The notes: generated from the letters alone by a model not told the origin. DNA of 64,000 nt from Oscarella lobularis (GCF_947507565.1 NC_089190.1:496001-560000); one strand, 5' to 3'; shown: positions 1 to 10,769, numbered from the stretch's first letter. Numbers and translations: made by a program.

Positions 1-21
1 AATACGTCGAAGCGGCAACCA

Positions 22-945
22 TTGACGACTTTCGAAAGCCGATACCAATTTCGACGAAATCGAAACGTGGAAAATCATCTTCCAATCGAAATCAAAAATA
101 CCAAGGTATCAACATCGACGAAAATAGTCACTATCCTATTAACCCGTTTTCTTGGCCTGCCGCGTTTACTAGGAACGACGACGACCTCAACCGCAACCAC
201 GACGGCACCGCAAGCGACTGCGGCAAAGACGCCGACGTCGTCTTCAAAGACGACTACGCCACTCATGTCGATCGAACTGTCGTCTGCGACGACAAACGAA
301 TCAAACAACGGCGCCGTCAAAAGCGGATGCACAACCGCACAGTCCGGCCCAAGCGGCAACGGACAAGGAGGCGGGCGAGGCCGTGGCGGCAACAGAGGCC
401 GTCGTTGGTGAAGAGGCCGACGGGGCGGGGGACAATCTTGCCAACAGTCGACGTCTTCGACGACGACGACGACCTCCCAATCGACCTCGACGCATCGAGG
501 CGGACGGGGCAACCGCGGCGACGGCGGAAATCCGTATCGTCGCGGTCGTGGATGATCGTAGACAACGATCGCCACACGACTAAGCCCGAAAACTCGGCAT
601 CGTCGAATGAAACGACGACGACGACGACGATGAATACACCTTTGAGTTTTTCGTCTGTCGCCGCCGATGACGACAACGAGTCAACGAATAACGGCGATAG
701 TGACTATTTTTCCTTAGATACACTTGAATGCTCCTCTAGTCTTCGTAGCTTTAGTACAAATAATAAAATCAATTTGCAGAAATCAATCTACTTATCCATC
801 GACGTGCACTTCGCGTACGCCAGAAACAGTCGCGTAAACGACGCAGAACCGTCGTCGTCGTACCACGACGACGACGACGACGTACGCTCAATCGTTTTTC
901 AAATGCTATTTTTTCATGACAATTTTGCCATGACGACTTTGCCAT
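22..945 (+). other. CGA-rich low-complexity stretch with overlapping open frames
   Basis: The stretch is dominated by CGA/GAC triplets, so several frames stay open on both strands. One plus-strand frame (22-411) is Thr/Ala/Ser-rich and ends in an RGG-like tail (GGGRGRGGNRGRRW) before a stop. Another (327-947) is Arg-rich, then has Asp runs and a Ser/Thr-rich part. Either could be the disordered 3' exon of a gene that starts left of the window. Triplet bias alone would produce the same pattern, and no conserved domain is visible. I cannot choose a frame and do not call a gene. Confidence 0.3.
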
Positions 946-2035
946 GACGATTTTGCCGTGTCAATTTTGCCATAACGATTTTATCGATTTTTTCATAACG
1001 ATTTTGACGATTTTCCAATGACAATTTTACCATGACGATTTTGCCATGACGATTTTGACGATTTCGCCCTGAGATATTGCCGTGACGATTTTGCCATGAC
1101 GATTTTTACTTGACGATTTTGACAATTTTGCCATGACGATTTTGTCATGACGATTTTGCTATGACGATTTTGACAATTTGGTTCTGACGATTTTGACGAT
1201 TTGCCATAACAATTTTGCCATAACGATTTTGACGATTTTGCCATGACAATTTTGCCATGACGATTTTGCCATGACGATTTTGGCGATTTTGCCATAACGA
1301 TTTTGCCGATTTTGACAAGGCTATTTTGGCATAACGATTTTGACGATTTTGGCATGACGATTTTGCTATGACAATTTTGCCATGACGATTTTGACGATTT
1401 TGTCATGACGATTTTGTCATGACGATTTTGACAATTTTGCCATGACGATTTTGCCATGACGATTTTGGCGATTTTGCCATAACGATTTTGCCGATTTTGA
1501 CAAGGCTATTTTGCCATAACGATTTTGACGATTTTGCCATGACGATTTTGCCATGACAATTTTGCCATGACGATTTTGACGATTTTGTCATGACGATTTT
1601 GCCATGACAATTTTGCCATGACGATTTTTCCATGACGCTTTTGCGATGACGACTTTGCGATGACGATTTTGCCAAGACAATTTTGCCATAACGATTTTGA
1701 CGATTTTGCCATGACGATTTTGCCGATTTTGCCCCGGCTATTTTGCCATAACGATTTTGACGATTTTGCCATGACGATTTTGCCATGACAATTTTGCTAT
1801 GACGATTTTGACGATTTTGTCATGACGATTTTGTCATGACGATTTTGACAATTTTGCCATGACGATTTTGCCATGACAATTTTGCCATGACGATTTTCCA
1901 TGACGCTTTTGCGATGACGACTTTGCCATGACGATTTTGGCATGACGATTTTGCCATGACGATTTTGGCGATTTTGCCGTGACGATTTTGACGATTATCC
2001 AACGACAATTTTGCTATGACGATTTTGCCTTTCAG
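905..2035. repeat. 1.1-kb minisatellite of TTTTGCCATGACGA / TTTTGACGA units
   Basis: About 1.1 kb is built from 14-nt units (TTTTGCCATGACGA and variants with TAACGA, TGACAA or TGTCATG) mixed with 9-nt units (TTTTGACGA). A higher-order pattern is visible: a block containing GACAAGGCTATTTTG occurs near 1315 and again near 1500, and a variant with CGCTTTTGCGATGACGACTTT occurs near 1635 and 1905. The minus strand reads through as long Lys/Ser/Gln-rich frames (repeated MAKSSWQN), which are a by-product of the repeat. Confidence 0.95.
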
Positions 2036-2136
2036 CTGTCGAACACATCGAAACCTGTCCACTGAAACGATGCTCACACAGTTGAGGTGATGAAAATGGT
2101 CATGATTTTCGGGTAGAAATGGTATTGTTCTTCCAG

Positions 2137-2199
2137 ATCAACTGCTTGGCTTTTAATCCGTGTAGCGAATGCGTTTTAGCCACGGGATCAGCAAATAAG
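2137..2199 (+). pseudogene. Lone exon of an RBBP4/RbAp48-like WD40 histone-binding protein
   Basis: A 21-codon open stretch lies between a good acceptor (TTCTTCCAG) and a donor (GTACAG). It reads INCLAFNPCSECVLATGSAN plus a final Lys, which closely matches the WD-repeat segment of RBBP4/RBBP7/CAF1-p48 proteins (family pattern [21 protein letters not shown]). Those proteins bind histone H4 and work in chromatin assembly and deacetylase complexes. Two usually aromatic positions are Cys here. I find no neighbouring exons of the gene on either side, so this is probably a displaced or captured fragment rather than a working gene. Confidence 0.55.
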
Positions 2200-2559
2200 G
2201 TACAGTCAGAATGCTACTACAATACGTACAACACTACTTGTGTACATAATAGACCGTTGCGTAATCAGACAGCTAAGTTGATATGCATCGTCCTATGTTT
2301 CCATAGAACGATGAGTGATGCATCTCCCTTCCTTTCTATTATAGAGAACGATGTGCAGCTTCAGATAATGTCTTTGTGACAAAGTTTCTTCTAAGGCTTT
2401 TATTTCTCCAAATCGAATGTTTTTGGTTGGCACATGTATACATTACAAATTGAAATACATCCTGTTTATTTAGGTCTCCAAGAAAGTTTCCGTCGTTTAT
2501 TGAAGTTTTCGTTCGGATGTCGCCAATCACCTCTGGGCTCCGTGGTGACTGAATTAAAC
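2200..2559. other. Stretch without recognisable gene
   Basis: AT-rich sequence after the WD-repeat exon. Short frames exist on both strands, but none shows a domain, repeat or splice pattern I can support. Confidence 0.4.
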
Positions 2560-2866
2560 CGGCCCAACAGTCTTGAGCCAGAGAGGATAAACGTGGCTTG
2601 AACGCAGGGGATTCAATCCCCTACTCCCGTGGCACGAGTGATAAACTGCCACCCCACTTAGGAAGACGAGGTGGGTTACAATAGCGGTCCCACTGGAACC
2701 AGGCCGACGGAACTCACATCCGAGGGCCGCCGGTCCCAGGCGTCCGAGCCGGGAGACTAAACAGGCTCTAACTCCGACGGGGGAGTAGGGAGGATGACCC
2801 CCACCCAACCGAAGCCTGTACGGACCCCTTGCGGTCCGTGCAGGTGGACAGCGAAACAAGGAAAAC
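2560..2866 (-). repeat. GC-rich SINE-like block
   Basis: A sharply bounded block of about 300 bp is much richer in G+C than its surroundings. Read on the minus strand it contains a TGGCAGTTTATC-type A-box-like sequence and, about 33 nt later, GGGGATTGAATCCCC, which resembles a tRNA B box (GGTTCGANTCC). That spacing fits a tRNA-derived pol III promoter, so a SINE is the simplest reading. I see no obvious A-rich tail or target duplication and only one copy in the window, so the call is tentative. The matching minus-strand frame is a composition by-product. Confidence 0.4.
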
Positions 2867-2869
2867 GCA

Positions 2870-4040
2870 TGTGCAAAAATCTTTTCAGAATTTTTGGTTT
2901 ACTTCCGGGTTTTATTAAAAATAAAGTTTCTCAATCGCCTGAGTTGTGTTTGTGCAACGCGCGTGAAGAAGAGATCTTAAGACCTCTGAACAGTTTCAAA
3001 ATCTGATGCAGAGTCGTGCTCAGGACGCTGTCCCTACTACCTTACTGCTACAATTCTGCCGCTATCTAGACTAGCACTACGGCAACCTAAGTAACTATAA
3101 AAAAGTGTTGTTTAATTAATTGAAAATACTTCGTTTCTGTTTTTCTTTTGTTCTTTGAGTTTTCCCTTGACTGACGGGAAGAAAAGACTTCGAAATGTAG
3201 CAACACTTGAACAGATCTACCACCTTACCTAAAATAAGACCAGAATTATTATTCCACGACGGAAGGACGCAATAGAATTTTTGCATTCGTTTGCGACGGA
3301 AAGTTGGCGGTAAAGTTGAAGTGGAGCAACTCCTGAAGCCTCACAAGATTCACTAAAGAATGCATGTGACCGTTTAGATGCACTAAAGCATATAGGAGAC
3401 TGGTTATATGAACTAAAGAATACATTTGACCATCTATATGCACCAGAAACCTTTTTGTGGCGAATATCACTCACTATAAGAGACCTCACTTCAAATGGTG
3501 TTCGGATTGCCGATGCCTGACATCGCTTGTAGACGTGTTCTGCATTGAAGAAAAACGCGTGCACACGTGTTGCCATGGTCACCACAGACCTGGGCAACAA
3601 ACACTTGGCATGGGTGAAATCACTGCAGTTTTTGTCGTCATGGTAACACACTTCGGTCTTTTCCTTGATGAGCAAAGCGATATGCTTCCAACAAATATTT
3701 TGACTAAAAATTCAACGTGAGATTCACATTTCTAGATAGAGACCCTCTTCCTCTTATGTTTTGAAACATGTATGTTCATTATCATTAGAATGTTAATGAG
3801 TTGTAATAGGCACCCGTCGGGCCTGGAAGCGGACAGACATCCAATCGAGCAGCCGTTACAAAGATCTTATAAGAGTCAGAAAGATTTAACTACGCAGAAA
3901 AATATTCACGTGTTATTTACCTTGGATTGGAAATGCTTCAATGTGAGGCGTGACTGTGTACGCTTACGTTGGTTCCAACTCACTCGTTCAAACACTCAAG
4001 GGTACTAACAGGAATATGTGAGAGTTTTGGCCGCTACATA
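2870..4040. other. Stretch without recognisable gene; one degenerate short tandem
   Basis: About 1.2 kb with no supportable gene. Around 3350-3450 an imperfect roughly 30-bp repeat (GACCGTTTAGATGCACTAAAG-like) occurs two to three times. A related motif recurs at 18130-18300, so this is a dispersed repeat. Confidence 0.5.
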
Positions 4041-4705
4041 CTGCTCTAGATTGACAGTCAGACTTCGGTCTTGAGTCTTCTCCTATGGAGTTGGGTCAAG
4101 TCGAGCGGAAAACCGCACGTCTCGTAGAGACGCCAAGCGACATTGCCTTGAGAAAACGGTTAGCTCATTTTATTAATCAACGTATTTTCCCATACTTTGT
4201 ACTTCAAGTCAGTGGTTACTCTCTCGAAAAGACGTCCACCGCGGGCAAGCGTCTTCAAAAACGGAGCCGCTTCGTCGTCAATAATGTCTATCACTTCCTG
4301 CGGATCCCCAGCTACTTCCGGAAAGGCATCGCCCTAAAAGAAATAGACTTTTTAAAAATAAAACGCGCTGACCAAAATTTCCACAATAGTGTAACCTCCC
4401 CCTCCTTGTCCCCTCTCCTACCCTCGGCCTGTATTGCCCCGGCGTCCGCCGTTTGACAGAGCAATAGTGAGTGCGCGCGTGATCAGCCATGTCAATTCCG
4501 TCGACGTCATTGGGGCCCACTTTACCCATGTAGGGTCTCGTGCCAGGTTTTCTACATAAAATATGCAGTCATGTACTTGTATTAGCCAAAGATGACAACA
4601 AACCTGTTCAATAGCTTTGAAGAGGGAAGTGAAGAGATCGGTGTCATAGTTGGAAATTTTGCCTTGCATGACTGATACGATTCACTCCTTACCTAGAGTG
4701 GACTG
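4040..4705 (-). pseudogene. Alanyl-tRNA synthetase pseudogene, catalytic-core exons
   Basis: The minus strand carries, in gene order, pieces that match the class II alanyl-tRNA synthetase core: VSVMQGKISNYDTDLFTSLF (about 4690-4600), RPYMGKVGPNDVDGIDMA then LTIALSNGGRRGNTGRG (4555-4430), GDAFPEVAGDPQEVIDII (4337-4240) and NVAWRLYETCGFPLDLTQL (4150-4085). Short introns with GT/AG ends separate them. The copy is broken: TGA replaces the conserved Arg just before VSVMQG, the usual YRVVADHART segment has lost residues, the frame shifts there, and the YVLRRILRR exon is missing between GNTGRG and GDAFPE. Introns are kept, so this is a decayed genomic duplicate rather than a retrocopy. Whether it derives from a cytosolic or mitochondrial enzyme is not clear. 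Confidence 0.75.
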
Positions 4706-4755
4706 TCCTGGAATCAAGTGAATCCTGACAACAAAAAGAGGTCAGTACATCCAAT

Positions 4756-5090
4756 TCAGATAAAATCGTCAACGAGAAAGCCACACACCTTGTCGTCGCC
4801 GTAGCTAACGCTGAACACGAGTGGAACGACATCGTGGCGAAGTACGCTGTCGTAAGTTACGTGGTATTCGCCCCGACTGCGAACGTCGGAGAAACATAGA
4901 TTTTGCACTGTCTGATTGAATTGCTTGAGTCGCTTCGTCGAAGATCGACAATACATTTCGTTGCCTTGACAGCCGCTTAAGGTCACTTGTATCGTTTCCC
5001 TTTGACGTCGGTGCGAAATTCTTGGGCCGGTGACGTCGTCGCTTTTGATTCGAATTGCGACGATTTTACATCAAAACGTCGCCGGTCGAT
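4756..5090 (-). other. Unidentified open frame
   Basis: A minus-strand frame of about 100 codons contains the segment QVTLSGCQGNEMYC followed by a mixed hydrophilic sequence ending KVCGFLVDDFI and a stop. Its composition looks like real protein rather than repeat. It lies upstream (in minus-strand sense) of the synthetase relic but does not match the N-terminus of that enzyme. I do not recognise it. Reading further upstream requires a frame change near 5070. Confidence 0.25.
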
Positions 5091-5239
5091 CGATTCGACT
5101 TCTGGTCTCGTCAGAAGAGGCTGCACTGACGATGACGGCGCTGGCGTACGTTCTTACTCTCAGGTCTGGAGAAGTCTGTGGCTCTACAAAAAACAATTAT
5201 TTTCCGCTATGACAACAGACAGTGTAACAACTTACTAAC

Positions 5240-6300
5240 TATCAGGATAGGATAAAGATCGGTGAATCCTCATCAAGATTCCATCTTGTTTTCATACTCA
5301 AACGTTCTCTAAAACGTCAATGACACGTCATTTTCTAGAACGTTCAATGCTGAACCGACAGACTGACTTCAACAGAGAAGCAGTGAGAAATATAATTCTC
5401 TCTGTCCTTTTCTTGAAACGTGTATAATGTCAGTTTCGCCCTGCAATGACAGTATACGTGAGATAATTTGAATACGAAGACTGAGTTCTGGCCTGACGAG
5501 AATCGCTGTAAAAATCTTTCTCGTCCGCGAGAAGTGAACTAGCGCTTTGGAATTGATGGAACTGCTTACTTCATGAATTCGAAGGCAAAAATGAGCTTTA
5601 TAGGCCCTCCGCCGTTCGTGTTTAACTCGATTGAGCTGCAAAGACGCTCGATAGATGACGTCCGTGATTTTTCTGGGACCCTTCTTCTGTTCTTCTTTCG
5701 CCATTTTTTCGTGTTCGCGGTGTTGCCTCGAGCAACGAAGACGACGATACTTGCTCGTTTTCCTCGTCTCTGTCTCGCTTCTTTGCCTAGACCATCCGAA
5801 CGACGTCTTCGATCAACCAAATCGTCCAGCGACTGCTCGCGAAGGCATATACACAGAGAAAGTCGCAGCAACACAGTCATTAACTCGACCATCACGTGTT
5901 CGTTCATTCTACGATGTCCCGTTCGATGACAAGCCAGCGAGTTCGACGATAATCTACGACAAGAAACCACTTAGAAGAGAAAGGCGACCACGAGGCATCT
6001 AACTTGAGGCGACAAAGCTTACATCATTCATTGCCAGAAATAGAAAAGCTGACCATAACTAGATAATGATGGCCTTTTGTGAGCCATCATGTGATCCCCG
6101 AACACCCTGAGCACGGTATCTGAGTTTCCATTACTGAACCGGGCAAGGTCACTGATTGTAATTGCTTCTACGGATTCTAGAATCCCTACTAACCATGACA
6201 TGCATTATTTTCCGCAAAACCCTACAATTAGCCAAATTGACCTCCAATGCGACACAAAGCTACTCGTCCAGGTGATTGTGTCACGAAGCCCATTATCAGC
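5240..6300. other. Unidentified sequence with overlapping frames on both strands
   Basis: Both strands are open over 5369-5970: a minus-strand frame starting MAKEEQKKGPRKITD and plus-strand frames of similar length. No domain or convincing splice structure decides between them. 5970-6300 shows nothing. Confidence 0.25.
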
Positions 6301-6305
6301 TCGCA

Positions 6306-6353
6306 GTTGGGTTTGCGTGCTGCGAGCAAAGCTCGCAGCACGCCAAACCCAAC
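6306..6353. repeat. Near-perfect 22-bp stem, 3-nt loop hairpin
   Basis: GTTGGGTTTGCGTGCTGCGAGC is followed by AAA and then by its reverse complement with a single extra base. The result is a tight hairpin with one bulge. It is not at the edge of any element I can define. It could be a fold-back repeat, a cruciform-forming site or a small-RNA hairpin; the sequence alone does not decide. Confidence 0.85.
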
Positions 6354-6529
6354 GTGCTCCTTTACTGCGTTCCCTTGATAAACGTCACTAATAAACTCAC
6401 TGTTATGTGCCCGTTATCAAACATTGATATAACACTGCTGTTATATCTATGCTGAAAACTATTGAACACCATCCGGGCTTGCTATCTGCTGTGACGTCAC
6501 CTTTTTTTTGTAGCATTGTGAAATATACG

Positions 6530-6622
6530 GGAGAGTATGACATCACAATGAATGTAATGTCATAAAGACACCTGTGTGTGTGATTGAGCGATTGTGACGT
6601 GAGCGTTACCGACGGACAGAAA
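6530..6622 (+). repeat. Dispersed repeat, copy 1 (second copy near 18303)
   Basis: The stretch containing ACATCACAATGAATGTAATG, then a GTGTGATTG-like run and a TTACCGAC-like end, closely parallels 18303-18425 in order and spacing. I see no protein potential. It is probably a non-autonomous element. Confidence 0.6.
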
Positions 6623-6915
6623 AACACTTTCCAAATTTGGCCCATCACGTTTGGGAGCCCCTCCCACCAGGGCGCGGAATCATTATGTTATTGCCTGGTC
6701 GCTCGCTCGCCCTGCGTAAGGGCTTGCGGTGCGGGGGCGTGGCCGCGTCACGTGATGCCTTACGTGCATCCGTGACACCCTCTGATCGGCACGCCACCGA
6801 GGCAGGAAGGTGGCCCGAAGGCAAAGCCGCCGGCCCAAACCAGTCACAACTACGCCTGCCGAGATCACGCGGGCGCCATCCAGACTATGTGCTCACGCCC
6901 CCGCCGACTGTTTAT

Positions 6916-8130
6916 TTAGATACGCCCGCCCCGCCCAGCGAACTTGACACCTTTGCGAAATCTGCACCCGCCAGTCAAATTGCTTTTCCATCTGCCCAGC
7001 GCTTTGATCTTCTCTTCCGGGCATCCGACGCGCGCCGCCGCCGTTACAGCGCCAATGCAAAGGCTGTGCCCGGAAAAACGATCGGCGTCGTAGCCCCGCC
7101 TTTGCAGCACCTCCCGCATCGCGGCTACCAATCGCCGTCGTGTCAGAGGGTCCCCGTTCGGGAACCGGAACAGAGGGCCTTTTCCCGCCCCTCGTATCGC
7201 GAGGTATTGTAACAGCGACGATACGGGGCACATTCCATCCCGCACGCGTCCGAGGAACGCGAACGCTTCTTTGCCAAGTTCCGTCTTCGAAAACTTCACT
7301 CAAATCCGAGCCCATGACAGATTTACGCGGTCGTCCTCGGCGACGTCGGCGTAGATCAAGTGTCGTCGCTCGTCGAACTCCTCCGACGAATTCACGAGAA
7401 ACTCGGCCGTGCGTAGGCACCCGAAGAATCCGACGCAGGTGGCGGCCTACAGCAGCGCGCCCTTGTAGCGATCGGTCAGCCCGCGCCACTTTGTCCGCAG
7501 CGCGTTCAGCGCCGATGCGTCGATTGGTAAGCGTTGGTCCCCGCCGCTGCGCCCTTGCTCTGCCTGCTCTCGCTTGATTCCTCGCAGGACTAACGCCAAC
7601 TGCGGTGGCCTCGGCGTCGTCGGATCCCCCCCTTCGCTTTCGACATGCAGATTCCGGACTGCCGAAGGGTATGCCCTAATCGTCGAAGCCTTGCGACCCT
7701 TCTCCGCGAGCGACGAGACAAACAGACGCAACGTGTGTTCGCTTGTAGGTATCGGCGAGAGGGAAACCCTCTCGCAGAACTCCAGATACGTCTTCTGCGA
7801 AGACGAGTACGCTCTACGCTTCCCGACGGCCAGACCGCGGCTCATGTAACGCCGACGAGCGACTTCCAACTCGGCGATCCCCAGTCGGGGTCCGCTGTCG
7901 CCAGTTCGTCGAGCGCCGCCACGATTCTTCCTGAAAGCGTTACCAGTTCCAGACGTTTTTCCTGCAACACACCCCGGGTTAGCTCGCCTCTTGACAACGC
8001 GTCCGCAACTCGATTCTGGGCTCCAGGCAGATGCTCCGCGCGTATCGAGCAGTTGAACTGAGCCGACGACATCATCAGTGCCTTCAGCAAGCGCAACAGC
8101 GCCCCGTCTCGCGTCGACCCCGCATTGCAC
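6916..8130 (-). pseudogene. Tyrosine recombinase of the DIRS-type element, inactivated
   Basis: The N-terminal part (from about 7850) reads SRGLAVGKRRAYSSSQKTYL and then SPIPTSEHTLRLFVSSLAEK, a SAM-like core-binding domain. After an in-frame TAG (7447-7449) the same frame continues through FFGCLRTAEFL (first catalytic Arg region). After a TGA near 7302 it continues with FSKTELGKEAFAFL and reaches the HxxR box, which reads HSLC instead of HSLR, then LGRWKS. Two nonsense codons plus loss of the second catalytic Arg mean it cannot recombine. TGG to TAG, CGA to TGA and CGC to TGC are all C-to-T type changes, though this is too few to prove a mutational process. Confidence 0.85.
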
Positions 8131-9694
8131 GCAGCCACCACCCTGCTTTTGTCCGATTTCAGCCGCACTGTAGAACCGATCCAGCTTTTCCCGACAGCAA
8201 ACAAGCCGCCAATACCGGGTACATTTCCTTCGGGGCTATCGAGCAGCTCTGCCAGGCCTGTGTCCATCGCGCAGCAAACCCCTGCCACGGCGTGACAGAG
8301 ACGAGCACCGCGCCGAAGCGCCATGAGCCCGACGCATCTGTTTGCAGCTGCGCTCGCTGCCGACCTGATTGCAGCGCCGACATCAAGCCAATACCGTTCC
8401 ACTGAGTCGCAAATGCCAACCACCACTCCACGTCGCGACGCGCTTCCTGGCTAATACGCACCCTATGATGGAGCTTCCTCGGCACGCGGGACAGCTCGAT
8501 CAATCGCCTCACGAACGCGCGACCCGGGCAAATAATCGACGCCGCGTGATGAAGCAAGCCAATGAGCGACAAGAGCTCTCGTTTCTTCCACGCTCTTGAC
8601 CACCGAAGCGACTGCAGCGCCTCCGTGAGCTTCTCTCGCAGTCGTCGCAGTTTCTCAGCCGACAGGCGCAGCTCGCCGCGCACCGTATCCAATTCTATGC
8701 CGAGGAACTCCTGCGTCGTAGCCGGGCCGCCAATTTTCTGCAACGCCACCGGCAAACCCAGCGACCGACACGTTTCCAGCGCCCGCCGCAAATTCTCCGC
8801 GCTCTCGGCCAAGCCTCCTCTACCAAAAAACAAGAAATCGTCCAGGTAGTGAAGGCCGCAAGAGACCCCCTTCGCCCGCATGACCCAGAGCAGCGCGTCG
8901 GCCACGGCGGAGAATATCTTGTGCGCCGAACGCAGCCCAAACGTCAGCGCCGCGTCTAGCCCCACGTGCCCCTTCCACTGCACTTCCAACAGCGGACGGT
9001 CTGCCGGATGAACGGGAATCATCCGGTAGGCCGCCTTTAGGTCCAACTTCGCTAGCAAGGCTTCGTTCCCAAGCTGCAACGCCAGCCTCGCGGCGTCTTC
9101 AAGCCGGGCATACTGCAGCCCCGCAAGCGCCGAATTCACCCCATCGTTGACGCTGGCTCCCTCTGGCGCCGATAAGTTCACGATGAGTCTCCACTTGCCC
9201 GGCTGATGCGGCTTGGGGATCACCCCAAAGGGGCTCACGTGGGATACAAGATCTTCTGGCGGGGACCAACCAGCCGCCGCGCCCGTATCTTGCCTTCCAG
9301 ATAGGCGTCCTACGACTCCGGAATTAGCGTTTGCCAATCCCATGTTACGTCGAGTGCTCCGCAAGGGGCAGCCGCGCTGGAAGCCAATGCAAAAACCCTG
9401 AGACAACCCAGTGCAAATGTACTGCACGAACTGACGGTCAGGATGTGACGCTAAGCCGTCTACCCACTCCTCAACCTGGACTGGGGACGACACAGCAGCC
9501 AACGCGGCCGGCAACGGCGACTCCGACGACTGGTTGCACGCGGCAATCGCCGCTAAATCGTCGCCGTAACGGTACCGTCCGTTTATCACGTTGCACTCCG
9601 CGACCGTTACCGCGACACCTGCCGACGAAAAGACAAGTAAAAACGGTTCAAGACCCGAAACCACCACGCGCCACAAAAGAAACGAACGTGGCAC
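7842..9694 (-). pseudogene. Reverse transcriptase-RNase H of the DIRS-type element
   Basis: The frame 9694-8159 contains the RT fingers and palm: KWRLIVNLSAPEGASVNDG, LLAKLDLKAAYRMIPVHP, LTFGLRSAHKIFSAVADALL and the catalytic box YLDD (a common variant in this class), then EFLGIELDT. The RNase H part follows (LQTDASGSWRFGA, with SIAPKEMYPVLAACLL), but the frame breaks near 8190. It resumes in another frame with SKSDKSRV-like sequence (as LKSDKSRVVAACNAG) and ends ALSRGEL before a stop at 7842. This order matches DIRS/Ngaro pol. At least one frameshift inactivates it. Its end overlaps the start of the recombinase frame, as is usual in these elements. Confidence 0.85.
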
Positions 9695-9959
9695 AAGCTA
9701 CCCGCGAAATAAAGAAAGGAAGGAACCCACCGCGCCATGTGGCAAAGCCATGAGCACCTCTCGCCTCGTCGTCCCTGGCACCAACGTAATACCGACCCGT
9801 GACTCAACACCAACAAAACGGCACGCCGACAGAAAAACGAAAACGAAAAAAAGAAAAACCGCAACGAAGGCCAACACGCCGCCTGCGCGGAAACACCCGT
9901 CTTTGCGCCACACGACACCCTGAGCGCCGCTAGTCTTTGCCTTTTGCCCTAGGAACGCG

Positions 9960-10604
9960 CGTCACTGAGCGGTTACGTTTTTGCTCCCCGTCCTCCTCGG
10001 CTCCCGGGCACTCGGACACGCGATGCCAGCCACCGCACTGCACGCACTCGTGTCGAAACCGGCAAGCCGCGCCGTAACGACAGCTCTCGCGGTAATTCCA
10101 ATCAAAGCACGCCCCTTTGCCCTTCCGGCCGCGACCCGGGCGGTTTCGCTCGTCAGGATCTGACTACACGCGCCCTGGGCATTGACTCTCCGTGTGATAT
10201 CGATCGCCGCAGCTGGCACAGCGAGCTGGCAGCGACCCCTCCCGTTGCAGCCGCTTCCGGCCTCATGAACGTACGCGGAAATAACGTGCCGTGCGGGCGA
10301 GACCAGTCCAAACCGGGCTGCGCCGCGGCAAGCGTAGGAAACGAACGTCGTACTCGCGCCACCTTTCCGCGGGAAACGCGGACGCCTCCTGCAGAATCAG
10401 CCGCATGTACCCGAGCATCATCGTCGCTTCGTCGCGATGACGTGAGCACTGAATAATTGTGTACGCTGCGAAGCAGGCGGCCCAACTCGTCAGATCCGGA
10501 ACCGGGCGGAGCTTCCTGCGGGTACCCGTAACCAGCTCACTCAATGGGTTGGCCTTTTTTAGCGTTGCCAGTGGAGTGAGGTTCTCGGCCAGAAGTTCCG
10601 CCAT
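9960..10604 (-). pseudogene. Gag-like ORF1 of the DIRS-type element, frameshifted
   Basis: Starts at an ATG at 10604 (MAELLAENLTPLATLKKANP) and continues through SWAACFAAYTIIQCS and YMRLILQEASAFPAERWREY, which resembles Ngaro-type gag. The frame then breaks near 10350 and is picked up in other frames. The C-terminal part, near 10120-9990, can be read as a CCCH finger (C-x8-C-x5-C-x3-H) followed by a CCHC-like knuckle (C-x2-C-x4-H-x4-C), a combination known from DIRS/Ngaro gag proteins. Several frameshifts make it non-functional. Confidence 0.65.
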
Positions 10605-10769
10605 GTTCACAAACTTTTTGGACACAATTCGTGCCACTGCAGATAGTGCCAAAGAATGGAGGAATTGGGGTAAAATATAATTCATCCATTACTTATTTTC
10701 ATTGAGCAATATGACCTTTTAGTATTGACAGAGAGAGTGCAGCATTCCGCGCCTGGATGGATTATCACT

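Larger units (their letters stand above)
6660..10690 (-). mobile_element. Ngaro/DIRS-type tyrosine-recombinase retrotransposon, decayed
   Basis: Reading on the minus strand, the order gag, reverse transcriptase-RNase H, tyrosine recombinase is that of DIRS/Ngaro retrotransposons, which integrate with a tyrosine recombinase instead of a DDE integrase. All three reading frames are damaged (see the component entries). I could not define the terminal repeats, so the outer limits are approximate. The element abuts the 5' side of the PF20700-type gene that follows and may have cut off that gene's first exon. Confidence 0.85.

Noticed and set aside
993-2077. Minus-strand frames of 85-154 codons rich in MAKSSWQN
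   Set aside because: They arise only because the minisatellite unit lacks stops in those frames; unit length and several frames being open at once show no coding selection.
4085-4456. Plus-strand 123-codon frame
   Set aside because: Antisense shadow of the alanyl-tRNA synthetase pseudogene exons.
5566-6002. Choosing one of the overlapping 110-134-codon frames as a gene
   Set aside because: Both strands are open, with no domain, codon or splice evidence to decide.
7140-9923. Several plus-strand frames of 90-145 codons
   Set aside because: Shadows of the minus-strand DIRS-type RT and recombinase in G+C-rich sequence.
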